64,000 nucleotides of DNA from Bacteroidia bacterium (GCA_025059535.1 JANXCX010000024.1:234815-298814), one strand, 5' to 3'; positions 27,014 to 35,630 are shown, counted from the first letter of the stretch. Notes: generated by a model from the letters alone, not told the origin. Numbers and translations are program-made.

Positions 27014-27394
27014 ATGCTATTTCCTGAGGATCTGCGCTACACGTCCGAGCATGAATGGCTACGCCTCCTCTCAGAGGATGAGGCGCTTGTAGGCATTACT
27101 GATTACGCCCAGTCCCAGCTGGGGGATATCGTATATGTAGATATCCCTACCGTGGGCCAGCGCTTGCCCGCTGGCGCCGTGTTTGGCACCGTAGAAGCCG
27201 TCAAAACCGTATCGGACCTCTACCTCCCCGTAAGCGGGACCATCTTAGAGAAAAATCCCCTCCTAGAACAGCACCCCGAGAAGGTAAATCAAGACCCTTA
27301 TGGCGAAGGGTGGATGATTAAAATGAAGGTAGAATCGCCGCAGGAGCTGGATCAGCTCTTAGGAGCCGAGGCCTATCGCGCCCTGGTGGAGTAA
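27014..27394 (+). CDS. gcvH: glycine cleavage system H protein
   Basis: A 126-residue lipoyl carrier protein. It has the family start LRYTSEHEWL, GITDYAQSQLGDIVYVDIP, and the lipoylation site GTVEAVKTVSDLYLPVSG, with Lys64 as the predicted modified residue. PYGEGWMIKMKV near the end is also typical. H protein shuttles the aminomethyl group between the P, T and L proteins; those genes are not in the window, but H is often encoded alone in Bacteroidota. Confidence 0.95.
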   Translation: MLFPEDLRYTSEHEWLRLLSEDEALVGITDYAQSQLGDIVYVDIPTVGQRLPAGAVFGTVEAVKTVSDLYLPVSGTILEKNPLLEQHPEKVNQDPYGEGWMIKMKVESPQELDQLLGAEAYRALVE

Positions 27395-27406
27395 AGGACA
27401 GCTGGG

Positions 27407-27646
27407 CTAAGGCGAGAGGGATTTGTGCGTGCCATCACAAAAGGGAGGGTTTTTAGTATGCTTGCAGCCGCATAGCCAGACTTTTTTAGGCTCATTCAGG
27501 GTGAAACGCTGCGGCGTTAGGCCCGTACCCCGGTGGCTGCCATCACAGAAAGGCTGATTGGCGCTACGCCCGCACGCACACCAGAAGTAGGTTCCTGCAG
27601 CTAGCTCGAGGCCATAAGGTGCCCGCTGAGGTATGAGAGGCTCCAT
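27407..27646 (-). CDS. dual CDGSH iron-sulfur domain protein
   Basis: A 79-residue protein with two CDGSH motifs, CACGRSANQPFCDGSH and CGCKHTKNPPFCDGTH, each fitting C-x-C-x2-(S/T)-x3-P-x-C-D-G-(S/T)-H. Each would bind a redox-active, acid-labile [2Fe-2S] cluster by three Cys and one His, as in mitoNEET-like proteins. The bacterial tandem type is soluble. A longer frame begins at 27751, but the ATG at 27646 is preferred because a TACTTTTA element lies 4 nt before it and the family is about this size. It is divergent from the M23 peptidase gene and convergent with gcvH (12 bp). Confidence 0.88.
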   Translation of the reverse strand: MEPLIPQRAPYGLELAAGTYFWCACGRSANQPFCDGSHRGTGLTPQRFTLNEPKKVWLCGCKHTKNPPFCDGTHKSLSP

Positions 27647-27650
27647 AGGG

Positions 27651-27658
27651 TAAAAGTA
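27651..27658 (-). promoter_or_regulatory. -7-like promoter element of the CDGSH gene
   Basis: Minus strand TACTTTTA differs from TAnnTTTG only at the last base and ends 4 nt before ATG 27646. Confidence 0.4.
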
Positions 27659-27667
27659 GAGCTTTAG

Positions 27668-27696
27668 TTTGGTCCCCTCAAAGGCCTGTAGATTTG
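27668..27696 (+). promoter_or_regulatory. -33/-7 promoter of the M23 peptidase gene
   Basis: TTTG at 27668-27671 and TAGATTTG at 27689-27696 are separated by 17 bp, close to the spacing of Bacteroidota promoters. The ATG follows after CCCT (4 nt). Confidence 0.6.
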
Positions 27697-27700
27697 CCCT

Positions 27701-28435
27701 ATGAGACCCTTCAGCCGGCGGCTGAGCGATTTGTTTTTCGGCTCCTATCACCTCCTTTGGCTAAGTAGTAAAGGCATGGCGCACTGGGAGATACGCCTGC
27801 CGGGCCTTGTATGGATCATTGTCTGGCTAGGCTTGGCGGGACTCATCTGGTTGGCGTTTGCCTTCACGCCCCTAAAGTACACCCTGCCAGGCTATCCGAC
27901 GCGCGCCTTTAGGCAGAAGTATATCCAACTTTTAGAGCGCGTAGAACAGCTGGAGCAGCGCGTACAGCAGCACCTTTTGCTGGTGGAGGAGCTGCGCCGG
28001 CTTCAGCCGATTGCGCGCCGGGAGCCGCCCTTCCAGGGCTTACCTCTCGTCCCTACCCTCCAATCTGGCGAGTACATGCTACCTATAGAAGGCCAGATAA
28101 GCCGCCGCTTCCACGCTGGACAGGAACATTGGGGCGTGGATATTACCTGTAACGCCGGCGAGCCTGTATTAGCGATGGCCGAGGGCACAGTAATCTTCGC
28201 CGAATATTCCTACCAAAGCGGGTATGTGATTGCGCTGCAGCATCCTAATGGTCTGGTTTCCTTTTACAAGCATAATAGCCGCCTTATGCGCCGGCTAGGC
28301 GAGAAGGTACGACAGGGAGAAGTTTTAGCCTTATCCGGGGGATTGGGCGCCTATTCCTCAGGCCCGCACCTGCACATAGAAACCTGGATGGGCGGTAAAG
28401 CCATAGACCCCCTCAAGCTACTGGCCTACGAATAG
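27701..28435 (+). CDS. M23 (LytM-type) peptidoglycan metallopeptidase, membrane anchored
   Basis: A 244-residue protein with one transmembrane helix (about 33-55, LVWIIVWLGLAGLIWLAFAF), a short coiled coil (about 70-100) and a C-terminal LytM domain. The zinc ligands are in HWGVDI (first His and Asp) and HLHIE (final His), with SFYKHNS in between. All expected ligands are present, so it may be an active endopeptidase cutting peptidoglycan cross-links, or regulate other hydrolases. Its TAG stop directly abuts the convergent receptor stop. Confidence 0.9.
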   Translation: MRPFSRRLSDLFFGSYHLLWLSSKGMAHWEIRLPGLVWIIVWLGLAGLIWLAFAFTPLKYTLPGYPTRAFRQKYIQLLERVEQLEQRVQQHLLLVEELRRLQPIARREPPFQGLPLVPTLQSGEYMLPIEGQISRRFHAGQEHWGVDITCNAGEPVLAMAEGTVIFAEYSYQSGYVIALQHPNGLVSFYKHNSRLMRRLGEKVRQGEVLALSGGLGAYSSGPHLHIETWMGGKAIDPLKLLAYE

Positions 28436-30619
28436 CTAAAAGAAGTCGTATTGAAGTAGCAGCTTTATCTGCAGGCCCGGCTGATGGGCAAAAAAACGTG
28501 TTAGGTCTGGGTAGGCCCGATAGGGGGTGTTGAGGAGGTTTTCGGCTAGTAGCCCTATGCGCCAGCGTGGGCTTAGGAGATATACTTCGGCCTCTAGCAG
28601 GCCATACCCGGGCGGAGGTGGGAGGTATTCGCCGCGGGGGTGGAAACGGGTCTGTTGGAGAACCTGCCGCCAGCGCAGCTGCGCTTCCCATCTTTGGTGC
28701 TTATAGAGGGCGGCCGTAATGAGAACGGGGGGAGGAAAGAGCGGCATGGGCACCCACTGGCCACGGAGCTCGCGCACTTCACCCCACAGGTAGGCGCCCT
28801 GCACCATCCATTCCCAATGGGCACTCAACGGCACGCGCCAGCGCCCGCTGAAAACAACCCAGCGCGCTGGCCCCTGCCGATATAACAAAGGCAATGCCGC
28901 CCCACGCACGGAAGATATCGGTTCGTCTAGAACGCCATAGACGAAGTCAGGACTATAAAAGAGGGTAAGGTAGAGCTCAAGGAGGCGGCGCGTGTAAGTG
29001 GTGCGCAGGGCCAAGAGGTTTTCTGGCCGCAGGGCCGGCTCGCCAAAAAAGAACGCTGCTTGGGACTGATGAAAACCATATGCATACATCTCTGCCACAT
29101 TAGGGGCACGGCGCAAAAAGGCTGCCTGCAAATTCAGGCTCTGGTTTTTTCCTTTCCAACTTCGGCGCACTTCCAGCGCCCAGGGCCAAAAAATCCGGGC
29201 CGTATCGTGGGGAAAGAGGTTGTCCTTATGGACGGCCCGAAAAAAGGCATACCCTAGCGGCTCAACCCTTCCGCCTATCTCCCATCCGAAGCGGTTCCAC
29301 AGGAGGAAAAACCCACCCTGAAGCCGCCTATAATTAGGAACGAAATAGATGTACTGGCGGTAATTCCGTTGATGCTCAAAAAATAGGCCGGCTTTTAGGG
29401 TACCGGCTTCTAGTCCCAGCTCGGCTCGGTAGGTGGTAAGCTGGAGGTCTAAGGCTACTCCGCTTAGGGCATTTGAAAGGCTGGGCGCGTCGTATTCGCG
29501 GCGCCGATTGAACTGGCGGCCCAAAAGTAGGGTAATCATAACCTTTGGTGAAAGCGCATGCGCTAAGTACAGCGAGGCCAATTCATGCACTACGGTTTGG
29601 AAGGGGGGACGCAGGGGGTAGCTGAACTCCGACCCCACCCGGGGCGTACCAAGGTTTATAGCCTGGATAAAATCGCTAAGGTTACCAACTTGCATGCCTC
29701 GGTAAATGCCGATTTGGGCGTTGTAGAGCGCGTAAAAGAAGCGCCAAGAGGTACGTTCCCAGAGGCGTTCTAGGGTAGCACTGAGGTGGGCCTGGGCGGC
29801 GGCGGTACCAGTGAGAAAGTAGCGGGGCGTCTGGAGGGTGCCCAGGCGGAGGAGCGTACCTTGGGTGCGGTAGCCCCAGTTTTGCCAGCGGCCTTGGAGG
29901 CGCGCGCTGGCAAAACCTCCGCGACCATTCCAAAGTAAGCCCGAAAGGAAACGCCCCTGCTTAGGGGGTAGCTGGCTTAGGCTCGGGACAGGCAGGCGAA
30001 TAACCCCTCCTATAGCCTCGCACCCATGCCGCACCGGCGAAGGGCCTGGCTCTACTATGACCTCTTCGCTACTGAGCGGGTCCAGTTCGGGCGGGTGCTC
30101 CTCGCCCCACTGCTGCGAAGCTAAAGGCAAGCCGCCCTCCCAGTAAGCCAGACGCGTACCGCGCAGCCCCTCCAGTATGGGTTTCTGGATAAGGGGGCCA
30201 GCCTGTATCTGCCATGCACAAGGGAGGGTTTGCAGCACGCCTACTAATCCCTTTTCCAAACTTCGCCCAGCCAGCACCGACGGAATAGTAACCCCCATGG
30301 AGTCCTGGCGTGCCTCTATAACGACGGGACTAAGCTGCCGAGAGATACTTCCCAATTCAATAAGGCGACTGGGTATAGCCACAAGGGTATCTAGGACTAA
30401 TTCACCCTTCCACCACACTTGCAGCCGATGCTTTCCTGGGCAGAGGCCCTCCTGACGAAAAAAACCGTTGGTATCCGCTTGCACCCAGAGGCTTTCGGGC
30501 AAAGTATATAGCTGAGCCTGAGGCCAGGGCCCTTTAGCTCTTAGCACTTCCGTGCAGAGAGGCCGCTGAGAAAAAGCGAGGCTAGCCAGGAGACAAGCTA
30601 CAATGTTGCGGCAAGCCAT
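28436..30619 (-). CDS. TonB-dependent outer-membrane receptor
   Basis: A 727-residue receptor. After a signal peptide (IVACLLASLAFSQ) there is a short carboxypeptidase-like fold (residues about 20-90, ending SPVVIEARQDS), a plug (RGTRLAYWEGGLPL..., EEVIVEPGPSPVRHGCEAIGGVIRLPVP, about 100-215), then a strand-rich 22-strand barrel region with a C-terminal aromatic (LLLQYDFF). It imports a chelate, cofactor or oligosaccharide using TonB energy. No SusD partner or specific regulator is adjacent, so the substrate is unknown. A CAATTTTG element (30624-30631) lies 4 nt before the ATG. Confidence 0.88.
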   Translation of the reverse strand: MACRNIVACLLASLAFSQRPLCTEVLRAKGPWPQAQLYTLPESLWVQADTNGFFRQEGLCPGKHRLQVWWKGELVLDTLVAIPSRLIELGSISRQLSPVVIEARQDSMGVTIPSVLAGRSLEKGLVGVLQTLPCAWQIQAGPLIQKPILEGLRGTRLAYWEGGLPLASQQWGEEHPPELDPLSSEEVIVEPGPSPVRHGCEAIGGVIRLPVPSLSQLPPKQGRFLSGLLWNGRGGFASARLQGRWQNWGYRTQGTLLRLGTLQTPRYFLTGTAAAQAHLSATLERLWERTSWRFFYALYNAQIGIYRGMQVGNLSDFIQAINLGTPRVGSEFSYPLRPPFQTVVHELASLYLAHALSPKVMITLLLGRQFNRRREYDAPSLSNALSGVALDLQLTTYRAELGLEAGTLKAGLFFEHQRNYRQYIYFVPNYRRLQGGFFLLWNRFGWEIGGRVEPLGYAFFRAVHKDNLFPHDTARIFWPWALEVRRSWKGKNQSLNLQAAFLRRAPNVAEMYAYGFHQSQAAFFFGEPALRPENLLALRTTYTRRLLELYLTLFYSPDFVYGVLDEPISSVRGAALPLLYRQGPARWVVFSGRWRVPLSAHWEWMVQGAYLWGEVRELRGQWVPMPLFPPPVLITAALYKHQRWEAQLRWRQVLQQTRFHPRGEYLPPPPGYGLLEAEVYLLSPRWRIGLLAENLLNTPYRAYPDLTRFFAHQPGLQIKLLLQYDFF

Positions 30620-30623
30620 CGCG

Positions 30624-30631
30624 CAAAATTG
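30624..30631 (-). promoter_or_regulatory. -7-like element of the TonB-dependent receptor gene
   Basis: Minus strand CAATTTTG is one base from TAnnTTTG and ends 4 nt before the ATG at 30619. Confidence 0.35.
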
Positions 30632-30653
30632 CGCCGCGTACTGTCATTCTAAT

Positions 30654-30661
30654 TACCTTTG
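30654..30661 (+). promoter_or_regulatory. -7 promoter element of tRNA-Thr
   Basis: TACCTTTG, exact TAnnTTTG, ends 7 nt before the 5' end of tRNA-Thr. A TTG at 30629-30631, 22 bp upstream, may be the -33 element. Confidence 0.6.
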
Positions 30662-30668
30662 TAGGCGT

Positions 30669-30740
<72 letters not shown>

Positions 30741-30747
30741 CATCGCA

Positions 30748-31359
30748 ATGGGCATGCGGTACGGTTTTTTGGCCGTTTTGGGCTTCTCTCTCTGGGCGCA
30801 GGTGCGCATTGGTATCGTAGCCGCTCCCCAAGCTACCACGGCTAAGGGGGAAATGGACAAGGACTATGTAGTCGTAGGGGTAGCTACGGGCGTTACGGGT
30901 GAGATGCCCTTTGCGGAGCGCGCCGCCGTGGGTATGGATATCTTGGCTTCCTTTGCCGGCTGGAAACAAGAAGAATATACCCACATCCAGACAGCTCCCC
31001 GCTCCGAACACCGCTTTAGTACCCTTCAGGTGCCTTTGTATGTACGAGCTCAGTGGCTGCCTTTTACGGAGACCGCTGGCTTGACTGCCGTAGTAGGCCT
31101 ACAGTCGGATATCCTCCTCAGCGCTCGGCAAAAGATAGAGGGTAGCCGCTTTGTTCGGAACACCACCTCCTACAGTCGGTTTGCGGGCTCTCTCTTAGCC
31201 GGATTAGGGTTTTCTTATGAGAGCCCGGCGACGGTGGTCACCGTGGATCTAAGAACGGCCTACAGCTTCATCAACATCAAGCAACCTAAGCAAGGGCGCA
31301 TAAATCCTGCCTGGTTCATCTTGCGGATAGGGATTTACTTTGGGTCTGGAGGGATGTGA
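30748..31359 (+). CDS. exported outer-membrane beta-barrel-like protein
   Basis: A 203-residue protein with a signal peptide ([16 protein letters not shown]) and strand-rich sequence ([51 protein letters not shown]) similar to small Bacteroidota outer-membrane barrels. ATG at 30748 or 30754 could be used. It sits between tRNA-Thr and the tuf leader, a place usually occupied only by tRNAs, so it looks inserted into the tRNA-tuf cluster or captured by the tRNA promoter. Function is unknown. Confidence 0.6.
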   Translation: MGMRYGFLAVLGFSLWAQVRIGIVAAPQATTAKGEMDKDYVVVGVATGVTGEMPFAERAAVGMDILASFAGWKQEEYTHIQTAPRSEHRFSTLQVPLYVRAQWLPFTETAGLTAVVGLQSDILLSARQKIEGSRFVRNTTSYSRFAGSLLAGLGFSYESPATVVTVDLRTAYSFINIKQPKQGRINPAWFILRIGIYFGSGGM

Positions 31360-31377
31360 GGTTCGGTTGAATTTTTC

Positions 31378-31385
31378 TACCTTTG
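31378..31385 (+). promoter_or_regulatory. -7 promoter element of tuf
   Basis: TACCTTTG, exact TAnnTTTG. The transcript would begin near 31390, giving a leader of about 80 nt, the longest predicted in the window, which consists almost entirely of the tRNA-like structure. Confidence 0.6.
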
Positions 31386-31396
31386 CCCTGCTTTCG

Positions 31397-31465
31397 GCCA
31401 CCCGTGCTCGGGGGAGCGCCTCTGCTGCGTCAGAGGAAAGACCGGTTCGACTCCGGGGTGTGGCA
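31397..31465 (+). ncRNA. tRNA-like cloverleaf in the tuf leader
   Basis: The segment folds with tRNA connectivity. Acceptor-like stem GCCACCC/GTGTGGC (one C-T mismatch); 2-nt linker; D-like stem GCTC/GAGC with a 4-G loop; 1-nt linker; anticodon-like stem CCTCTG/CAGAGG with a 6-nt loop CTGCGT (or 5 bp and 8 nt); 4-5 nt variable region AAAG(A); T arm CCGG-TTCGACT-CCGG with a canonical T loop; a discriminator-like A at 31465. The D loop is too short and the anticodon loop is not 7 nt, so a normal tRNA is unlikely. It ends 3 nt before the tuf ATG. It may be a decayed tRNA of the usual tRNA-tuf cluster or a regulatory mimic of the EF-Tu ligand. Confidence 0.5.
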
Positions 31466-31468
31466 CTT

Positions 31469-32656
31469 ATGGCCAAAGAGGTTTTCGTCCGCGACAAAGA
31501 GCATGTGAATGTCGGAACTATTGGGCACGTGGATCATGGAAAGACTACCCTTACGGCCGCCATTACAAAAGTCCTTTCTAAGAAGGGGCTGGCCCAAGAG
31601 CGTACTTATGAATCCATAGACAGTGCGCCAGAAGAAAGGGAGCGCGGGATTACTATAAACACGGCGCATGTTGAGTACAATAGCGAAAAGCGGCATTATG
31701 CTCACATAGACTGCCCAGGACATGCCGACTATGTGAAAAACATGGTTACGGGGGCTGCCCAAATGGATGCGGCTATTCTGGTGGTAGCGGCTACGGATGG
31801 CCCTAAAGCCCAAACGCGCGAGCATATTCTCCTCGCCCGTCAAGTAGGCGTGCCCTATATTGTAGTATTTCTCAATAAAGTGGATGCCGTAGATGATGAG
31901 GAGCTCTTAGAGCTGGCGGAAATGGAGATTCGGGACCTGCTTAACTTCTACGGCTATCCCGGCGATACTACCCCCATCATTCGCGGCTCCGCCCTGGGGG
32001 CCCTCAACGGCGATCCAAAATGGGAAAAAAAGGTATTGGAGCTCATCGAGACCTTAGATACCTACATCCCCACCCCACCGCGCATTATAGATAAGCCTTT
32101 CCTCATGCCCATAGAGGATGTAGTTTCTATCACTGGGCGCGGGACGGTGGTCACTGGACGCATTGAACGAGGGCGCATCCGACTAAATGACCCGGTAGAT
32201 ATCGTAGGCCTGCGCGAGGAGAAACTCACCTCTGTGGTGACGGGCATAGAGATGTTTCGCAAGATTTTGGAAGAAGGTCAGGCGGGCGATAACGTAGGTC
32301 TTCTGTTGCGCGGCATTGAGAAGGATCAGGTGCGTCGCGGGATGGTGGTCTGTGCGCCCAATAGCGTTACCCCTCATAAGAAGTTCAAAGCCGAGGTATA
32401 TATACTTACCAAGGAAGAAGGGGGGCGCCATACGCCTTTCACCAGTAATTACCGGCCTCAGTTTTTCTTCCGCACCGCCGATGTGACGGGTACAATCAAG
32501 CTGCCTCCCGAAGTGCCTATGGTAATGCCAGGCGACAATGTAAGCATAGAGGTAGAACTCATCTATCCTATTGCGATGGAGAAAAACCTCCGCTTCGCCA
32601 TACGCGAGGGGGGGCGTACAATAGGGGCTGGGCAAGTTACCGAAATTTTGGACTAA
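31469..32656 (+). CDS. tuf: translation elongation factor Tu
   Basis: A 395-residue GTPase delivering aminoacyl-tRNA to the ribosome. G1 is [10 protein letters not shown]2 region is [16 protein letters not shown]3 is [13 protein letters not shown]4 is LNKVDAV and G5 is RGSAL. Domains 2 and 3 follow with [13 protein letters not shown] and FFRTADVTG...MVMPGDN. ATG 31469 is chosen because [25 protein letters not shown] is the usual beginning; the frame is open upstream. It is preceded by the tRNA-like leader and followed directly by tRNA-Trp and secE, the common bacterial order. Confidence 0.98.
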   Translation: MAKEVFVRDKEHVNVGTIGHVDHGKTTLTAAITKVLSKKGLAQERTYESIDSAPEERERGITINTAHVEYNSEKRHYAHIDCPGHADYVKNMVTGAAQMDAAILVVAATDGPKAQTREHILLARQVGVPYIVVFLNKVDAVDDEELLELAEMEIRDLLNFYGYPGDTTPIIRGSALGALNGDPKWEKKVLELIETLDTYIPTPPRIIDKPFLMPIEDVVSITGRGTVVTGRIERGRIRLNDPVDIVGLREEKLTSVVTGIEMFRKILEEGQAGDNVGLLLRGIEKDQVRRGMVVCAPNSVTPHKKFKAEVYILTKEEGGRHTPFTSNYRPQFFFRTADVTGTIKLPPEVPMVMPGDNVSIEVELIYPIAMEKNLRFAIREGGRTIGAGQVTEILD

Positions 32657-32661
32657 ATTTG
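32654..32661 (+). promoter_or_regulatory. -7 promoter element of tRNA-Trp/secE overlapping the tuf stop codon
   Basis: TAAATTTG, exact TAnnTTTG. Its first three bases are the TAA stop of tuf. The tRNA-Trp 5' end is 9 nt downstream. Confidence 0.5.
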
Positions 32662-32670
32662 CCGGCCTAC

Positions 32671-32743
<73 letters not shown>

Positions 32744-32746
32744 CAC

Positions 32747-32941
32747 ATGCGCGCTAAGCTGCTGCGCCTGTGGAAAGAATACACTACGGAGTGGCGCGAA
32801 AAGGTGGAATGGCCCTCGTGGGCCCACCTTTTCAACACCACCGTCACCGTGCTGGTGGGGAGCTTCCTCATCGCCATTGTAATAGGTCTGATAGATTTGG
32901 TATTCAGTACAATTATGCGCGGCCTTTATTCCCTTTTCTGA
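32747..32941 (+). CDS. secE: preprotein translocase subunit SecE
   Basis: A 64-residue SecE of the short single-helix type: an amphipathic N-terminus with EWREKVEWPSWAHLFNTT (the conserved E..KV.WPS motif) and one transmembrane helix (VTVLVGSFLIAIVIGLIDLVF). It clamps SecY in the translocon. The start ATG is only 3 nt after the tRNA-Trp discriminator, so the mRNA 5' end made by tRNA processing would be practically leaderless; a longer frame beginning at 32717 lies inside the tRNA and is not credible. nusG follows 4 bp later. Confidence 0.95.
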   Translation: MRAKLLRLWKEYTTEWREKVEWPSWAHLFNTTVTVLVGSFLIAIVIGLIDLVFSTIMRGLYSLF

Positions 32942-32945
32942 GTTC

Positions 32946-33494
32946 ATGAGCTGGTATGCCCTAAAAGTGCGCTCCTCGCAGGAGAAAAAAATAGCCGACC
33001 GAATTCTTCAGGCCTTGCAAAAAGCGGGGGTCTCACACTGGGTACGGGATATTCTTGTGCCGATGGAGCGCGTGCTTGAGGCGCGCAAAGGCGGCAAAAA
33101 GCGGGAAAAAGACAAAATCTTTATGCCAGGCTATCTTTTTCTGGATATAGCCTCGGAGGAAGTGCTGCCTGAGCTCATGACCTTAGTGCGTAGTGTGCCG
33201 GATGTACTTTACTTCGTTTCACCTGCACGGCGCGCTGCACCTGTGCCCCTAAGCGAGAGTGAAATTCAGCCTATCCTCCAACGCGTGCGGGCTAGCGCCA
33301 CCGCTCCCATAGACGCTACCCAATCGTTTGAGGTAGGCCAGCTCGTGCGTATTATAGAAGGGCCTTTCAAAGACTTTGAAGGCTATGTGGCTGAGGTGTA
33401 TCCGGAAAAGCAGCGCATCCAAGTGCGCGTACGGATCTTCAATCGCGAAACTCCTGTAGAACTCCCTTATTCCCAAGCTGAGAAAAGATCATGA
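32946..33494 (+). CDS. nusG: transcription termination/antitermination protein NusG
   Basis: A 182-residue NusG. The NGN domain ([20 protein letters not shown]..., [11 protein letters not shown]) binds the RNA polymerase clamp, and the C-terminal KOW domain is [48 protein letters not shown] in the usual order. It links transcription to translation through S10 or to Rho. The last codons overlap the rplK ATG (TCATGA). Confidence 0.97.
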   Translation: MSWYALKVRSSQEKKIADRILQALQKAGVSHWVRDILVPMERVLEARKGGKKREKDKIFMPGYLFLDIASEEVLPELMTLVRSVPDVLYFVSPARRAAPVPLSESEIQPILQRVRASATAPIDATQSFEVGQLVRIIEGPFKDFEGYVAEVYPEKQRIQVRVRIFNRETPVELPYSQAEKRS

Positions 33495-33919
33495 AAGAAG
33501 TAGCTGCTGTAGTCAAGCTGCAAATTAGAGGCGGACAGGCTAATCCCGCCCCTCCCATAGGCCCAGCCTTAGGGTCTAAGGGGGTAAATATCATGGAGTT
33601 TTGTAAGCAGTTCAACGCGCGCACGCAAGATCGCCCGGGCGAATTACTGCCCGTCATTGTAACCGTTTATAAGGATAAGTCGTTTGAATTTATTATCAAG
33701 ACGCCCCCCGCCACCGAACTCCTCAAAAAAGCCGCCAAAATAGAGAAGGGCTCTGCCGAACCTAACCGCAAAAAAGTTGGTACGATTACATGGGCGCAGA
33801 TTAGGGAAATAGCAGCGAAGAAAATGCCCGACCTCAATTGCTATACCTTAGAGGCTGCCATGCGCATGATAGCCGGAACGGCGCGCAGTTTAGGGTTAGT
33901 TATCCAAGGGGAGAATTGA
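33491..33919 (+). CDS. rplK: 50S ribosomal protein L11
   Basis: A 142-residue L11 with the conserved N-terminus [38 protein letters not shown] and the rRNA-binding C-terminal half ending ..[19 protein letters not shown]. It forms the GTPase-associated centre and is needed for RelA activation. A 4-nt overlap couples it to nusG, leaving no separate leader for L1 autoregulation. Confidence 0.97.
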   Translation: MKEVAAVVKLQIRGGQANPAPPIGPALGSKGVNIMEFCKQFNARTQDRPGELLPVIVTVYKDKSFEFIIKTPPATELLKKAAKIEKGSAEPNRKKVGTITWAQIREIAAKKMPDLNCYTLEAAMRMIAGTARSLGLVIQGEN

Positions 33920-33920
33920 G

Positions 33921-34607
33921 ATGGCCCGACGCGGAAAGAAGTATATCAACGCTCTAAAGCAGATAGAGAATCGCCTCTATGCGCTACCCGAGGCGATTGA
34001 TACCCTAAAGCGCATCCGCTACGAGAAGTTTGATGCTACGTTTGAGCTGGCTATTGATTTGAACATAGACCCGCGCCAGGCTAATCAGCTTGTCCGCGGC
34101 ACGGTCACCCTACCCCATGGTACGGGCCGAAGCGTGCGGGTGTTAGCCCTGGTAATGGCTGATAAGGAAAAAGAAGCCCTCCAAGCGGGTGCCGACTACG
34201 CGGGTCTAGAGAATTACATAACCCAAATTGAACAGGGTTGGCTGGAGTTTGACGTAGTGGTGTGCACCCCTGAGGTGATGCCTAAGGTGGCCCGGCTCGG
34301 GAAAATTCTCGGCCCGCGCGGCCTTATGCCCAATCCCAAAAGTGGTACCGTAGCCACCGATATCGCCCGCGCTATCCGCGAGGTCAAAGCGGGTAAAATT
34401 GAAATTCGCAACGACAAAACGGGCGTTATCCACGTCCCTATCGGCAAAGCCTCTTTTGATACGCAAAAGCTCCGGGAGAATGCTATAGAAGTCCTGCGTA
34501 CGGTGGAAGCCCTGCGCCCGACTGGCGTGAAGGGGAATTATATCCTCTCGGTGTATCTCTCCACTACCATGAGTCCCAGCATTCCCATAGACCGAAGCCG
34601 CCTATGA
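33921..34607 (+). CDS. rplA: 50S ribosomal protein L1
   Basis: A 228-residue L1, component of the L1 stalk near the E site. It contains FDATFELAIDLNIDPRQANQLVRGTVTLPHGTG and GKILGPRGLMPNPKSGTV, both diagnostic. It begins 1 nt after rplK with a GGGGAG purine stretch upstream, and its stop overlaps the rplJ start (ATGA). Confidence 0.97.
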   Translation: MARRGKKYINALKQIENRLYALPEAIDTLKRIRYEKFDATFELAIDLNIDPRQANQLVRGTVTLPHGTGRSVRVLALVMADKEKEALQAGADYAGLENYITQIEQGWLEFDVVVCTPEVMPKVARLGKILGPRGLMPNPKSGTVATDIARAIREVKAGKIEIRNDKTGVIHVPIGKASFDTQKLRENAIEVLRTVEALRPTGVKGNYILSVYLSTTMSPSIPIDRSRL

Positions 34608-35137
34608 CCCGAAGCGAAAAAACCCAGCTTATCGCCGAGCTTACAGACTCTTTGAGTCAAGCGCAAGGGTTTTATCTTATCCAACCTGGCCCACTCAATG
34701 CGGCGGAGACGCTGAACCTGCGCCGGCAGCTTTACGAAAAAGGCCTGCGCCTCCGCTTCGTAAAGAATACCCTTTTAGCCAAAGCCATAGAAAGGTGGGG
34801 AAGATGTGCTTTAGAGTCGTTTCATTCAGCTCTGCAGCAAAGCACCGCCCTAATTCTCTACCATGGCGATCCTAAAGTACCTGCCCAAGTCTTAGAAGAT
34901 TTTCAAAAGAAGCTGGGCAAGCCCTTCCCCGTACTTAAAGCGGCCTATGTGGAGGATATGGTATTTGTAGGCGAGAGCGCGTTAGCCGAGCTAACCCGTA
35001 TCAAATCCAAGCAGGAACTGCTGGCTGAGGTACTCAGCCAGCTCCAAGCTCCCCTGCACCGCCTCACCCAAAGCCTACAGCAGGCCGGCGCTACCCTACA
35101 GGGTATCCTGCAAGCCTTATCCGAACGCAAATCCTAA
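34604..35137 (+). CDS. rplJ: 50S ribosomal protein L10
   Basis: A 177-residue L10, the base of the L7/L12 stalk. It has LTDSLSQAQGFYLIQP, LRRQLYEKGLRLRFVKNTLLAKAIE and a helical C-terminus that binds L12 dimers. A 4-nt overlap with rplA leaves no separate L10 leader structure. Confidence 0.95.
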   Translation: MTRSEKTQLIAELTDSLSQAQGFYLIQPGPLNAAETLNLRRQLYEKGLRLRFVKNTLLAKAIERWGRCALESFHSALQQSTALILYHGDPKVPAQVLEDFQKKLGKPFPVLKAAYVEDMVFVGESALAELTRIKSKQELLAEVLSQLQAPLHRLTQSLQQAGATLQGILQALSERKS

Positions 35138-35152
35138 AAACTCCCTATACGT

Positions 35153-35542
35153 ATGGCTGACTTGAAAGCCTTAGCGGAAACGCTGGTAAATCTGACCGTG
35201 AAAGAGGTAAATGAGCTAGCGGCTATCTTGGAGAAAGAATATGGTATTAAGCCCGTAGCCGCTGGACCCGTAGTAGTGGCGGCAGCTGGGCCGGCTACAG
35301 CGGCACCCGCCGAAGCGCCAGCTCCGACTAAAACGGAGTTTGATGTAATCCTCAAGGCTCCTGGTGAGCGCAAACTGGATGTGATTAAGGTCGTCAAAAA
35401 TATCACCGGCCTAGGCCTCAAAGAGGCTAAGGAGCTCGTGGATAAAGCGCCTCAACCCATCAAGGAGAAAATATCCAAAGAAGAGGCGGAGCAAATTCGC
35501 CAACAGCTGGCTGAATTAGGAGCGGACGTTGAGGTCAAATAA
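35153..35542 (+). CDS. rplL: 50S ribosomal protein L7/L12
   Basis: A 129-residue L12. The N-terminal dimerisation domain ([23 protein letters not shown]) is joined by an Ala/Pro/Thr/Val hinge (about 40-60) to the factor-binding domain ([36 protein letters not shown]). It starts 15 nt after rplJ. Confidence 0.97.
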   Translation: MADLKALAETLVNLTVKEVNELAAILEKEYGIKPVAAGPVVVAAAGPATAAPAEAPAPTKTEFDVILKAPGERKLDVIKVVKNITGLGLKEAKELVDKAPQPIKEKISKEEAEQIRQQLAELGADVEVK

Positions 35543-35600
35543 GCCTTTCCACTTCTTACCCTCCTCCGCTCACCTAGGCCGCTACTCGGCAGGTAGGTTA

Positions 35601-35616
35601 TTTTGTTTATACCTTG
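35601..35616 (+). promoter_or_regulatory. possible rpoB promoter in the rplL-rpoB gap
   Basis: The 88-bp gap between rplL and rpoB contains TTTTG (35601-35605) and a shortened -7-like TACCTTG (35610-35616), 14 nt before the rpoB ATG. The match is poorer than elsewhere, so read-through from upstream may be equally important. No hairpin terminator or attenuator was seen. Confidence 0.3.
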
Positions 35617-35630
35617 CCTAAGCCTAATCT

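Noticed and set aside
31386..31468. tuf leader as a tmRNA end or tRNA-Sec
   Set aside because: The T-arm resembles a tmRNA end, but the full leader is only about 80 nt, has no tag-coding part, and the anticodon-like loop has no TCA; a tRNA-like element or tRNA remnant fits better.
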